Assembly: GCA_052400625.1 (NCBI GenBank)
Contig: JBQTGH010000004.1
DNA: 64,000 bases
Strand: one strand, 5' to 3'
Origin: Thermophagus sp052400625
GTDB taxonomy: Bacteria; Bacteroidota; Bacteroidia; Bacteroidales; Marinilabiliaceae
The position numbers were made by a program, and so were the translations under genes. The notes beneath the pieces were generated by a model. It was given only the letters and a program-made list of their open reading frames with translations. It did no database searches and was not told where the DNA came from. Of this stretch, positions 1-7,491 are shown piece by piece (the first letter of the stretch is position 1; each line of letters begins with the position of its first letter).

Positions 1-129
1 AATGAATTTAAATCTAAGACGAAAGCGAAAACGAAGATTGCCGGCTCGCGAAAAAGAATCGTTAAGCCGGCCACAAGTGGTTATTTCGGTCTGATTGTGC
101 CAGTGATTTCGGTCAAAATGTGCCAGTGA
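1..129 (+). other. Possible interrupted reading frame left of the IS element
   Basis: Frame 1 is open from the window edge to a TGA at 127-129. The first 29 codons are Lys/Arg rich, and the frame then runs into the IS21 left end. It could be the 3' part of a gene cut by the insertion, but it is too short to recognise. A 7-bp inverted repeat (GCCGGCT at 40-46, AGCCGGC at 65-71) lies inside it. The upstream part is outside the window, so this is only a possibility. Confidence 0.15.
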
Positions 130-182
130 TTTCGGTCAAAATGTGCCAGTGTGAGAGAAGGTGCAATAGTACAAAAAAAAGT

Positions 183-920
183 TTATTCAGTTTTCAAAAT
201 ATCTCTTCTTAAAGAGGGTCCGTTTAGATCGATTCGATGGGAAGAATTTACCAGTCGGTCGAGTATTGCGTCGGCGATTGTTCCTTCACCAATAATATCA
301 TACCATACAGACACGGGGATTTGTGACGAGACAATTGTAGATTTATGACTATATCGGTCATCTATAACATCCATTAGCGTTTCACGATCGTGTTTATCAA
401 GGGATTGCAATCCGAAGTCATCAAGGATTAAAAGATCCACTTTTGATAGTTTGTTAAGTTCTTTCATGTAAGTGCCATCCACTTTAGAGAGTTTAAAGCG
501 CTTAAATAATCGTGAAGTAATAGCATAATACACTCTATATTCCATCATACAGGCATGGTGCCCTATAGCCTGGGCCAGATAGCTTTTACCAACGCCGGAG
601 GGTCCTGTGAAAATCAGGTTTTCGTTTCTTTTAATAAAATCAAGAGAACAAAGTCTTTGAAACATGTTTTTATCCAGTTTTCTGTCAGCCTGATAATTTA
701 CATCACCGATGGATGCTGTTTGGCGAAAACCGGCTTGCTTAAGTAATCGCTGTATTTTCTTGTTTTGTCTGTCTTCCCATTCATGATCGGTAAGCAATGC
801 CAGATATTCATCGGGGGTGACATCTGTCAACTGATTGTTTTTCATTTGCTGCAGGTGCAAATCGGCCATTGCATTAATCCGCATTTTTCTGAGTTTTTCG
901 ATTGTTTGATTGTTGTTCAT
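183..920 (-). CDS. istB: IS21 helper ATPase IstB
   Basis: IstB is the DnaC-like AAA+ ATPase that assembles on target DNA and activates the IstA transposase. The 245-residue protein has a Walker A motif (GPSGVGKS, about residues 105-112) and a Walker B motif (LLILDDFG, about residue 163). Its N-terminal segment is helical, as in IstB. The length matches the family and no frameshift is seen. It lies 26 nt downstream of istA on the same strand and is presumably co-transcribed with it from the right end of the element. The annotation is secure; activity is inferred from intactness only. Confidence 0.93.
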   Translation of the reverse strand: MNNNQTIEKLRKMRINAMADLHLQQMKNNQLTDVTPDEYLALLTDHEWEDRQNKKIQRLLKQAGFRQTASIGDVNYQADRKLDKNMFQRLCSLDFIKRNENLIFTGPSGVGKSYLAQAIGHHACMMEYRVYYAITSRLFKRFKLSKVDGTYMKELNKLSKVDLLILDDFGLQSLDKHDRETLMDVIDDRYSHKSTIVSSQIPVSVWYDIIGEGTIADAILDRLVNSSHRIDLNGPSLRRDILKTE

Positions 921-946
921 GACATTTTTTTTACTTGTTTGTATTT

Positions 947-2539
947 TTATTTATAGGCTGAAGCGCCCCGTATATTGCGATGAATAGGGATATGTGTTTG
1001 CCTGTGATCCTCAAGAGTGTCAAAGTTTTTATCCTGATTATTCTTGAGTATATTCTTTATTCTTTTGTAAGAGTATGTTCCCACGTTGAGGGCTATTTGA
1101 CAGGCAGTATTTAATCGTTCAGAACCGTAATCGCGATATAGCTGGATGATGCCCATTGCTCGTTTGTAGGCCGTTTCCGGATAATCATTTTTATTTAGAA
1201 GCGCCTCAATAAGAGTTAATACATGCTCACCGTGCCTGATGGCCTTCTTCTTAAAATAATCAGGACTCCATTGACTATAAGCTTTATGAGTGCTACATAG
1301 GTGGTTCTCATTGGTGGTATAAATGCCGGGTGAGGGATTTCGTTTATGAGAAGCTATACGCTCATGATTGTAAAAAATCTCAACGGTTGATTTTGTGTAT
1401 TGGATCTGTGTCTGTTTTCCAATAAAGCGATAAGGAACGCTGTAATAGTGCTTGTCAGGAGAGAAATAAACATACCCGATCTTTTGCACTTTTGCCCGTC
1501 GATAGTCTTTTAACTCATAAAGGGTCTCAGGAAGAGGTTTAAGATATTCCCGCTCTATAGACTGAAACAACTCTCTGCGACTGGCTTGTCGGTGTTGCAG
1601 CAAAAGATCATTATAGGGGGTTAAAAGCCTTTTTATTTCTCTATTGAGAGCTTCCACAGAGAAGAATCTCATTTGGCGTAAGGGGTAGAATATGCGCTGA
1701 TAAACGAGATTTACAGCATTCTCTACTAATGCTTTGTCTTGAGGTGAATAACTACGTGTGGGATTAATTACGCAGTTGTAATGATGAGCAAAATCCTTAA
1801 AGGCGCGATTTATTTGTGGTTCGTATTTACTGGCTCTTGTTACCGCCGATTTTAAATTGTCTGATACGATGGCTTTCGGTACGCCTCCATAATAAGACAA
1901 AGCATTGGACATACAACTTATTAAATCTTCCCGTTTTTGACTCAAACAGGCTTCTGCATAGGTGTATTGACTTTTGGGCAATATCGCAACGAATACTTCT
2001 ACAGGAATGATTTCCCCTGTTTCCCGGTTTGTGATGTGTAGTTTCTTGCCTGTAAAGTCAATATAAACCTCATTCCCGGCCTTGTGCTCCAGCTTCATAG
2101 AACCTTTTACCTTGGGGTGCTTCCGGTGGTAATGTTCCATGAACTGAGTGTAACTGTATGGATTTTTTGATGCCTGCCGGTATTCTCTGTAGTGGTATAA
2201 AAATGTAAAGCCCGGATGGTCACGTTGCGCGTTCATCTTCTCAAAATAGCGCATTAGCTCATCATAACGGGCATTTTTGATGGTGGTATGGATTGGAAAA
2301 AGCTTGAGTAATTCACTATTATCTAATGAAACAAGTTCTTCTTTGCTGTATTTACTGGAATTAAATAGATGAACGTAATTGTTGATGGTATTCCTGTGAA
2401 TACCCAATATTTCTCCTATTTTTCGGTTGCTTATACCATCTAAATGTAATGTCAATATCTGTTTTAAATCCATAAGATCAAGTTTATTGGCCATATCGCT
2501 TTTTGGGGGCGATATAGCGGTTTTTTCCTGATCTCTCAA
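947..2539 (-). CDS. istA: IS21 transposase IstA
   Basis: IstA is the DDE-type transposase of IS21 elements. The 530-residue product starts with a helix-turn-helix region (about 25-60; GISNRKIGEILGIHRNTINN) that would bind the terminal repeats. A retroviral-integrase-like core follows: the first acidic residue lies in YIDFTGKK (about 157), the second in IVSDNLKSAV (about 223), and the Glu in LVENAVNLVYQ (about 269). A basic C-terminal region completes it. Length and domain order match full IstA. It precedes istB with a 26-nt gap, as expected. Nothing suggests inactivation. Confidence 0.93.
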   Translation of the reverse strand: MRDQEKTAISPPKSDMANKLDLMDLKQILTLHLDGISNRKIGEILGIHRNTINNYVHLFNSSKYSKEELVSLDNSELLKLFPIHTTIKNARYDELMRYFEKMNAQRDHPGFTFLYHYREYRQASKNPYSYTQFMEHYHRKHPKVKGSMKLEHKAGNEVYIDFTGKKLHITNRETGEIIPVEVFVAILPKSQYTYAEACLSQKREDLISCMSNALSYYGGVPKAIVSDNLKSAVTRASKYEPQINRAFKDFAHHYNCVINPTRSYSPQDKALVENAVNLVYQRIFYPLRQMRFFSVEALNREIKRLLTPYNDLLLQHRQASRRELFQSIEREYLKPLPETLYELKDYRRAKVQKIGYVYFSPDKHYYSVPYRFIGKQTQIQYTKSTVEIFYNHERIASHKRNPSPGIYTTNENHLCSTHKAYSQWSPDYFKKKAIRHGEHVLTLIEALLNKNDYPETAYKRAMGIIQLYRDYGSERLNTACQIALNVGTYSYKRIKNILKNNQDKNFDTLEDHRQTHIPIHRNIRGASAYK

Positions 2540-2689
2540 ACTGGCACAAGTCGAACCGAAAATCCTGGCACAAGTCGAACCGAAAGCTTTTTTTGCTTAT
2601 GCGCTATGTCTGGCACATTTTAAACCGAAATGTCTGGCACAAGTACTCCGAAATCGGTGGCACATTTTGAACCGTTTTAGCCACCCAAC

Positions 2690-2905
2690 CCATTAGATTG
2701 TTAGATGTAAGATTTAAGACATCGCATTCGCTATGCCCCTTGCTCCTGTGCCATTTGCCATCAAACGCAGAAACGCAAAGATTAGATATAAGATAGTTAG
2801 ATTTAAGATATCAGATGCTTCATGCACTATGCTATCCTGAGCGCTAGTCTAACCTTCCGGCTTCTGACTTCCAGCCTCTGGCTTCCGGCTTCTGACCTCT
2901 GTTAT
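2690..2905. repeat. Degenerate word-like low-complexity repeats
   Basis: This non-coding stretch has two patterns. One is an AT-rich set of near-repeats of TTAGAT(A/T)TAAGAT (2697-2715 and 2780-2813). The other is a CT-rich tandem of 7-nt-like words such as CTTCTGA, CTTCCAG, CCTCTGG and CTTCCGG (2852-2900). Between them lie words such as GCTATGCCCC and TGCACTATGC. No reading frame or RNA fold is evident. It separates the IS right end from the inverted-repeat-bracketed gene. Confidence 0.6.
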
Positions 2906-2909
2906 AAAA

Positions 2910-3647
2910 ACACTCTTGAAGGCCCATGCAGCAATTAATCCACAATCATTCTGGCTTTTTGGTAGCCATGATAAAAGTTGGGGTCGCTGTGTTTAAAAAT
3001 GGACATCAGCTTGTCTATCCGGTTTTTCAGCAGTTTGTTGGCGTCCGATAAGAGCAGATCGATTTGGTTGGTAGCCACGCTCGATTTAATTTGGAATGCA
3101 CGGGGCAGACCATCGATTTGGAGCAGCTGGTTGAGGTCGTTTTGGACGTCGGTGATTTGTTGGGCCGACAGTCCGAAGTCACTCACCAATACTTCCTGCA
3201 GTTCTAATGCTTTGTTGATGATGGCTTCTACTTTGATGTAAAAATCATTGTAGGGCAACCGGAAGAGATCCGTCTGGGTGTCGCTCATTTGGCGTGCCAG
3301 TTCGTCATCCCCTTCGATGAGGGCATATGCTTCAATCACATCGTTTAGGATGTCGGCTTTAGCGGCAATGTCTTTTTTTAGGGCCAACTTAGTCTTGCCG
3401 TAGGAGACCTGAGCGCTGGCCTGTGCTTCAGAAGCAGCCCTGATGGTCGTAATTAATTGGCTCAGCTCGGCCTTTGCGGCAGCCAGGCGAGAAATGCTCT
3501 GCCATTTCGCCGCATTTTGGTCAAGGTAGCCATTGACTGCCTCGAACATATTGAGATGATTGGTTTGAATGGTATTCATGGCAGATAATTTTAATTTGGT
3601 TACAAATAAAGAGACTTAACACCAAATAAAACGGCCTTCAAGAGTGT
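2910..3647. repeat. 15-bp perfect inverted repeat bracketing one gene
   Basis: The word ACACTCTTGAAGGCC at 2910-2924 recurs as its exact reverse complement at 3633-3647. The pair encloses only the 214-residue protein gene and its short flanks. The matching stops after 15 bp on both sides. A perfect 15-bp match at this spacing is unlikely by chance. It resembles the ends of a small mobile cassette or recombination sites, but no transposase lies inside and no target duplication is visible. Confidence 0.6.
2935..3579 (-). CDS. Helical protein of unknown function
   Basis: The 214-residue product is predicted to be almost entirely alpha-helical. It has no signal peptide or membrane segment and starts with an ATG (MNTIQTNHLNMFEAV). 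Similar soluble proteins of roughly this size with an Asn/Asp-rich start and a C-terminal NPxFYxGYxxAR-like ending (here NFYHGYQKARMIVD) occur, to my knowledge, in many Bacteroidota, often in several copies per genome and without a known role. The gene is bracketed by a perfect 15-bp inverted repeat and followed upstream (3713-4027) by a 21-bp tandem array. That suggests it moves or is exchanged as a unit. No function can be assigned. Confidence 0.8.
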   Translation of the reverse strand: MNTIQTNHLNMFEAVNGYLDQNAAKWQSISRLAAAKAELSQLITTIRAASEAQASAQVSYGKTKLALKKDIAAKADILNDVIEAYALIEGDDELARQMSDTQTDLFRLPYNDFYIKVEAIINKALELQEVLVSDFGLSAQQITDVQNDLNQLLQIDGLPRAFQIKSSVATNQIDLLLSDANKLLKNRIDKLMSIFKHSDPNFYHGYQKARMIVD

Positions 3648-3712
3648 ATATGCATTATATCTTTCTCAATATATAAAAGAGACACAATTTCGTGAATACT
3701 CTTATGATCGGT

Positions 3713-4027
3713 CTTAAGGGGCTTGTGATTAACCTTAAGGGGTTTATGATCAACCTTGAGAGGTTTATGATCGACCTCAAGAGGTTTATGATCAACCTTG
3801 AGAGGTTTATGATCGACCTCAAGAGGTTTATGATCGACCTTAAGGGGTTTATGATTAACCTTAAGAGGCTTATGATCGACCTTAAGGGGTTTATGATTAA
3901 CCTTAAGAGGTTTATGATCGACCCTAAGGGGTTTATGATCGACCTTAAGGGGTTTATGATTAACCTTAAGAGGCTTATGATCGACCTTAAGGGGTTTATG
4001 ATTAACCTTAAGACCTTTATGCAGACT
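3713..4027. repeat. Tandem array of fifteen 21-bp repeats
   Basis: Fifteen consecutive 21-bp units run from 3713 to 4027, built on CTTAAGGGG followed by TTTATGATTAAC. The main variants are AGAGG for AGGGG and GATCGAC or GATCAAC for GATTAAC. A partial unit precedes the array. Unit junctions often read CCTTAAGG, a perfect 8-bp palindrome. Since 21 is divisible by three, both strands stay open: the minus strand would give a heptapeptide repeat (VNHKPLK/VDHKPLK) and the plus strand FMINLKG/FMIDLKR. The minus frame 3638-4099 has only a TTG start, so coding is doubtful. The array lacks the spacers of a CRISPR. Confidence 0.9.
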
Positions 4028-4333
4028 TGTTTGTCCTAAATTATCGTAACGGACTTTTTTGCCGGGGTTAAGGAGGCGGACCTGTTTTTCCGGCGACAAA
4101 CAGCGGTATGACGTTTCGTAGCTTCATCAGAATCAACACCGTTAATCAATTAATTGCAGATTGATTGAACTGTTGGCACCAGCCGACGCCAGCCGCTGTT
4201 TTTTCGTTGATGTCACCATTCCTAATCATGCGATGCACATCAACGGGTGCGATGCGTCGATCGTTGAGAAGATTTGTGTGCCTGAAACTCATATAGAATA
4301 CGGTTTAAATGGCCGCATCGGAAAGATGCCATG

Positions 4334-4753
4334 CTAACAATAATGTTTCACAAAGCGCACTTTAAATTTAGTAATATTGAATTCCTCACTTCGGACAAGC
4401 TTTATATCCATTTCCAATACCTGCCATGGCCCCTGAGGTATTACCCGGCGATATTATACAAACGCCCGTGGTTGCCGAATATATTCTTCCTTAAGTAGCT
4501 TAATCTCTTTCATTAACCGCTAAACCTTTTTAGGATGGATTTGGCAGCCAACGATCATTAAAGCATAGGGCATTGCCACAGCCATAATCTGCATCAGGAT
4601 CTTCAGAAATGGCGTAAATATCGTTTACAACCTCTTCATTGGAAACTTCCAACTGTTTAGAACCATCAATTGTCAAAGTCTTTTTCGACGGTCTTCGTCC
4701 TTGTTTGCCAGACTTGTTCCAATATTAAAGATGATGCTTTGTGATTCAAGCAA
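4334..4753 (-). pseudogene. Remnant of an IS3-family transposase (OrfB)
   Basis: Two minus-strand fragments together resemble the N-terminal half of an IS3/IS150-type OrfB. The first (frame 4530-4724, frameshifted from 4673-4753) contains SNEEVVNDIYAISEDPDADYG, read as the conserved AI.EDPD.DYG region. The second (4334-4513) reads MKEIKLLKEEYIRQPRAF, an in-frame TAA, then YRRVIPQGPWQVLEMDIKLV, matching the family's (R/K)YRRVIPxGPWQVLEMDIK segment that leads into the catalytic core. The part between the fragments and the whole DDE core are missing. The gene is dead: frameshift, nonsense codon and deletions. Family assignment rests on motif recognition, not on a search. Confidence 0.65.
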
Positions 4754-4819
4754 TTTCCTTATTTTTAGTTATTTAATCACCGCGGAATTCAACAAATATT
4801 CCTAACGCTTTTTACGCAA

Positions 4820-4996
4820 TCAGTTTTTGTCGTTATTATTTTTCCCCTGTTTTTTGGTTAAAACTATTCCAATCAAAACGCCAAAAGCTACTCCAAGACT
4901 AATACACAGAGCTACATTGTCTGTCAAAACACCTATCGCACTTCCGATTGCAGCACCAAAAGCGGCACCTAAAACTATTTTTTTTTCCTTATCCAT
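4820..4996 (-). CDS. Small glycine-rich membrane protein
   Basis: This 58-residue frame starts with ATG at 4996 (MDKEKKIVLGAAFGAAIGSA) and ends with TGA at 4820-4822. It has a charged N-terminus, two short hydrophobic Gly/Ala-rich segments (about 7-23 and 28-46) with GxxxG-like spacing, and a Lys/Asn-rich hydrophilic tail. Glycine-zipper mini-proteins of this design are frequent in Bacteroidota. It is shorter than a 60-residue cut-off, and the longer antisense frame at 4827-5030 is its shadow. The role is unknown; a small membrane oligomer is the structural guess. Confidence 0.6.
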   Translation of the reverse strand: MDKEKKIVLGAAFGAAIGSAIGVLTDNVALCISLGVAFGVLIGIVLTKKQGKNNNDKN

Positions 4997-5211
4997 CCTT
5001 TACGATTTCTTTTTATTAAAAGTCGATTAATTTTTATAATGTTACAGGTCTCTTGTTTTTTTCTGATTGCTGCAAATGGTTATTATATGCAAAGCAGGTG
5101 ATTTCACACCTCAAACTTATCGAACAGTTGAAAAACTGAAGCGGGCTACAATCGTTGAATTTATGATTACCCCGGCAATTTTGCAAACATAAAGTGCCGG
5201 GCGTTGGTGCT

Positions 5212-5760
5212 TTATTTCTCCTTAATTTCTTTACGATAAATAATCTTTTTATTTGGCACATCGTAGATTTCCATTACCGCACCGACATTATTGTACCCTT
5301 TGTCTTTAACAAACTTTTCAATTGAGGGATATACTTTCATGATTCCCAAAATAACAGATAATTTCCCTTTGAACGGGAATTCGGCGACTATATACGATTT
5401 TCTAGGGTATGTTTTTGTTTTAAATTCCCCCTTTAATTGAGATAGTTTTGAAATATCTTTTTGTTCCACGATACAGCCAATCTCTGATCGCAATTTGTTT
5501 TTTTCAACCTCTTTGGGGTTGTCGTAATATATACCAAATCCTTTGAAGGTTTCAATTCCGTAATCATTCAGTAAGGCATAATAGATTTCGTCTGCCAGTT
5601 TTCCACTCTTGGCATAATCTCCGGTCATATCTTTGAAAACCAAAGTTTCTCCACCCTGAGTGTCAATCCGACAATTTACTTTTGTTAAACCACCGTAATA
5701 AATGAAAACAATCGCCATTAAAGCCAAAGTAACTCCGATAATAATTAATGCAATTTTCAT
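5212..5760 (-). CDS. Membrane-anchored GyrI-like (SRPBCC-fold ligand binding) protein
   Basis: The 182-residue product has an N-terminal membrane anchor (about residues 2-22, MKIALIIIGVTLALMAIVFIY). A GyrI-like/Rob C-terminal-type ligand-binding domain follows, with the strand-rich pattern IYYALLNDYGIE...FGIYYDNPKEV and IGCIVEQ. GyrI-like domains bind small hydrophobic or cationic molecules. The start lies 5 nt after the stop of the AraC/GyrI regulator, so the two are almost certainly co-transcribed. The topology suggests that the ligand domain faces the periplasm (inference). The shared domain type suggests both proteins see a related ligand. Confidence 0.75.
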   Translation of the reverse strand: MKIALIIIGVTLALMAIVFIYYGGLTKVNCRIDTQGGETLVFKDMTGDYAKSGKLADEIYYALLNDYGIETFKGFGIYYDNPKEVEKNKLRSEIGCIVEQKDISKLSQLKGEFKTKTYPRKSYIVAEFPFKGKLSVILGIMKVYPSIEKFVKDKGYNNVGAVMEIYDVPNKKIIYRKEIKEK

Positions 5761-5765
5761 ATTTA

Positions 5766-6620
5766 TTAATTTATTAGTTTAATAGGCAGACAAAGATTGA
5801 CATTGAAATATCCCAGTTCATATTTTTCTGAATACAGATACATTTCAAGATGGGGTCGGTCATCGGGCAAATACTGTGAGTTTAACAACCACTCTTTAAA
5901 CATATAATCCCATGCATTTGCAATATTGTTTTTATGTCCCTGATAATTAAAAACGGCAAACTTCCCACCATATATTATTTTGGAATCGCATGGAATTCTT
6001 TCAGGTAAGTCTTTGGGATTTACAGCAATACAAATATCATATCTGCATTTGTCGGCCGGGGTGTAATCAGGGTCATCATATCCAACGCCTATAAACTGCT
6101 CTATTTTAAAATGATAATCAATTGCAAGCTTATATAGTTCATTAGCAGTTTGGGGAATCAACTCATTATCATATCCCGATGTTATTTTTTTAAATAAAAC
6201 ATATCTCTCTGGTAAGTTCACTATACCTTTGAAAGTAATGTCCAATTCTGTGTTTTTGATATTTATCACCCTTTCTTCCAAAACTTTATCTGATTGCCGT
6301 GCCTGTGATGGAGAGATGCCATGATATTCTTTGAAATCTCTGGAAAAATTTGCTGTAGAATTATATCCTACTTTAATTGCAAGGTCTTTGATTTCAATGG
6401 TTTTGTCTACTTGCAGAAAACGGTATGCTTTGATCATCCGTATTCTTTTTATAAACTCATTGAGGTTTTCACCGGTTACTGTCTTAAAAATCCTGTGAAA
6501 ATGATATTTTGAAAACATTGCAACCTCTGCAAGCTCGGCCAGTAAAAGCTTTGAATCCAAATTGATTTCAATGTAATCAATAACTTTATTAATTCGTTCT
6601 ATATAGTACTTATTGGTCAT
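5766..6620 (-). CDS. AraC-family regulator with C-terminal GyrI-like domain
   Basis: The 284-residue protein combines an N-terminal AraC DNA-binding domain (two helix-turn-helix motifs, about 8-110; LLAELAEVAMFSKYHFHRIFK and IKDLAIKVGYNSTANFSRDFK) with a GyrI-like effector domain (about 130-284). This is the Rob/BmrR-like layout in which a small molecule controls DNA binding. It heads a two-gene unit with the membrane-anchored GyrI-like protein. A plausible role is sensing a toxic compound or detergent-like molecule; the ligand is unknown. The start ATG is at 6620 with a 337-nt non-coding region upstream. Confidence 0.85.
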   Translation of the reverse strand: MTNKYYIERINKVIDYIEINLDSKLLLAELAEVAMFSKYHFHRIFKTVTGENLNEFIKRIRMIKAYRFLQVDKTIEIKDLAIKVGYNSTANFSRDFKEYHGISPSQARQSDKVLEERVINIKNTELDITFKGIVNLPERYVLFKKITSGYDNELIPQTANELYKLAIDYHFKIEQFIGVGYDDPDYTPADKCRYDICIAVNPKDLPERIPCDSKIIYGGKFAVFNYQGHKNNIANAWDYMFKEWLLNSQYLPDDRPHLEMYLYSEKYELGYFNVNLCLPIKLIN

Positions 6621-6957
6621 TCTTCATTTTTTCGCAAAATAAAGCTTAACATTAGGATTCCGTTTCCAAATATTGCTTTTTTGCAGCTCGTCACTCAGCA
6701 GGACATCCAATTTATAAATACACCCCTCCCCCAACTTATCTCCATCTCCCCCAAAATAAATTAGAAAGCTTTTACTGTGTTAAACTTCCTCATATCGGAT
6801 TATATATCTGGTCTTAATGGTACTTATTAGTATTTAATCATGAAAGGGATGCTATGGTTTTATGTTATGAATAGTTGCCGGTTTCGGAATGATTGACTTT
6901 CAGGTTTTATCGCATTTTTTCGAGATAAAAGCCCTTGAGTGACCACAGACTCTGCAA
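6621..6957. other. Non-coding interval
   Basis: This 337-nt AT-rich stretch lies upstream of the AraC/GyrI gene and downstream of the split gene at 6958. It includes a C-rich patch (about 6721-6763). I see no gene, RNA fold or convincing promoter in it. Confidence 0.5.
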
Positions 6958-7404
6958 TTATTTATGAGAGTGTGTGTTGAGCTTGGTATTAATTTCCAGG
7001 TCCATCTGTTTTCCATTTTCTTTGGCCTTTTTATCTAATAGGGCACCAATAACAAAACCAATAAGCATTCCCAGTACTACTGTCATTCCCATTCTTCAAC
7101 TTATTCCAAACACTGGTCCTGAAAATACAGCAAAGCGACCCATTCCAATAACCATACCCATTTTGGGATAATAGTATTTGGGTGCTAGTTTTAGCTCTTC
7201 ACCGATCAATTCCAGTATTTTGGATTGCTCTTTTTCCATTTGTTTCAATAAATCCTTTTTCGAACCGGAGAATGAGTTAATTGCCTCTATAGATTGGTTA
7301 ACAGCATTTACGATATTGGACGATAATTCCTTTTTTATCAATTCCTGAATATGAGTAGTATCGGATTCTCTATTGCTAACTTTTAAATTTACAACTAAAC
7401 TCAA
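6958..7404 (-). pseudogene. Glycine-rich two-part membrane protein split by an in-frame TGA
   Basis: One frame runs from a TTG at 7404 to a TAA at 6958-6960, broken only by TGA at 7096-7098. The first part (102 codons) is a helical region followed by the tail KYYYPKMGMVIGMGRFAVFS. The second part continues at once, in frame, with MGMTVVLGMLIGFVIGALLDKKAKENGKQMDLEIN. Related Bacteroidota proteins, as I recall them, have a helical N-domain and a long Gly/Met-rich tail ending in a DKKA...G.Q.D.EI segment without interruption. A single nonsense change (for example GGA to TGA) in one ancestral gene is therefore the simplest reading. No ATG start is visible, so the 5' end may also be damaged. The second part could still be made from ATG 7092. 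Confidence 0.55.
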
Positions 7405-7491
7405 TAATAAGCAGCTAGTTTTGGAATAAGCACAAAAACTGGTATTACTTATATTTTTTGCACCGGTAGTTATTTTATTCTGCTAATAGCG

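Larger units (their letters stand above)
87..2674 (-). mobile_element. IS21-family insertion sequence
   Basis: The element contains istA and istB in the usual order, both on the minus strand, flanked by related inverted terminal sequences. The left end carries two head-to-tail 23-bp repeats (96-118 and 119-141), each starting TGTGCCAGTGATTTCGG, plus a partial third copy. The right end carries matching inverted motifs (TGGCACA followed by an ACCGAAA-like word) near 2541, 2564, 2610, 2633 and 2659. Multiple subterminal transposase-binding repeats are typical of IS21. The outer boundaries are estimated from the CGGT-N6-TGTGCCA match between the two ends. I could not find an exact target-site duplication. 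Both genes are intact, so the element may be active. Confidence 0.88.

Noticed and set aside
3713..4027. CRISPR array
   Set aside because: Units are adjacent without unique spacers and no cas genes are present.
3638..4099. 153-codon minus frame over the 21-bp array
   Set aside because: It begins at TTG, its body is only the repeated heptapeptide, and the opposite strand is equally open; treated as a repeat.
4146..4292. 48-codon minus-strand frame starting with ATG
   Set aside because: It has a start and stop but no recognisable motif, sits in a zone of gene debris, and overlaps other frames of equal quality.
4827..5030. 67-codon plus-strand frame
   Set aside because: It is the antisense shadow of the better glycine-rich minus-strand gene at 4820-4996.
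5034..5261. 75-codon minus frame overlapping the GyrI-like gene
   Set aside because: No conserved pattern, odd Cys/Asn-rich composition, and it overlaps the end of a real gene.
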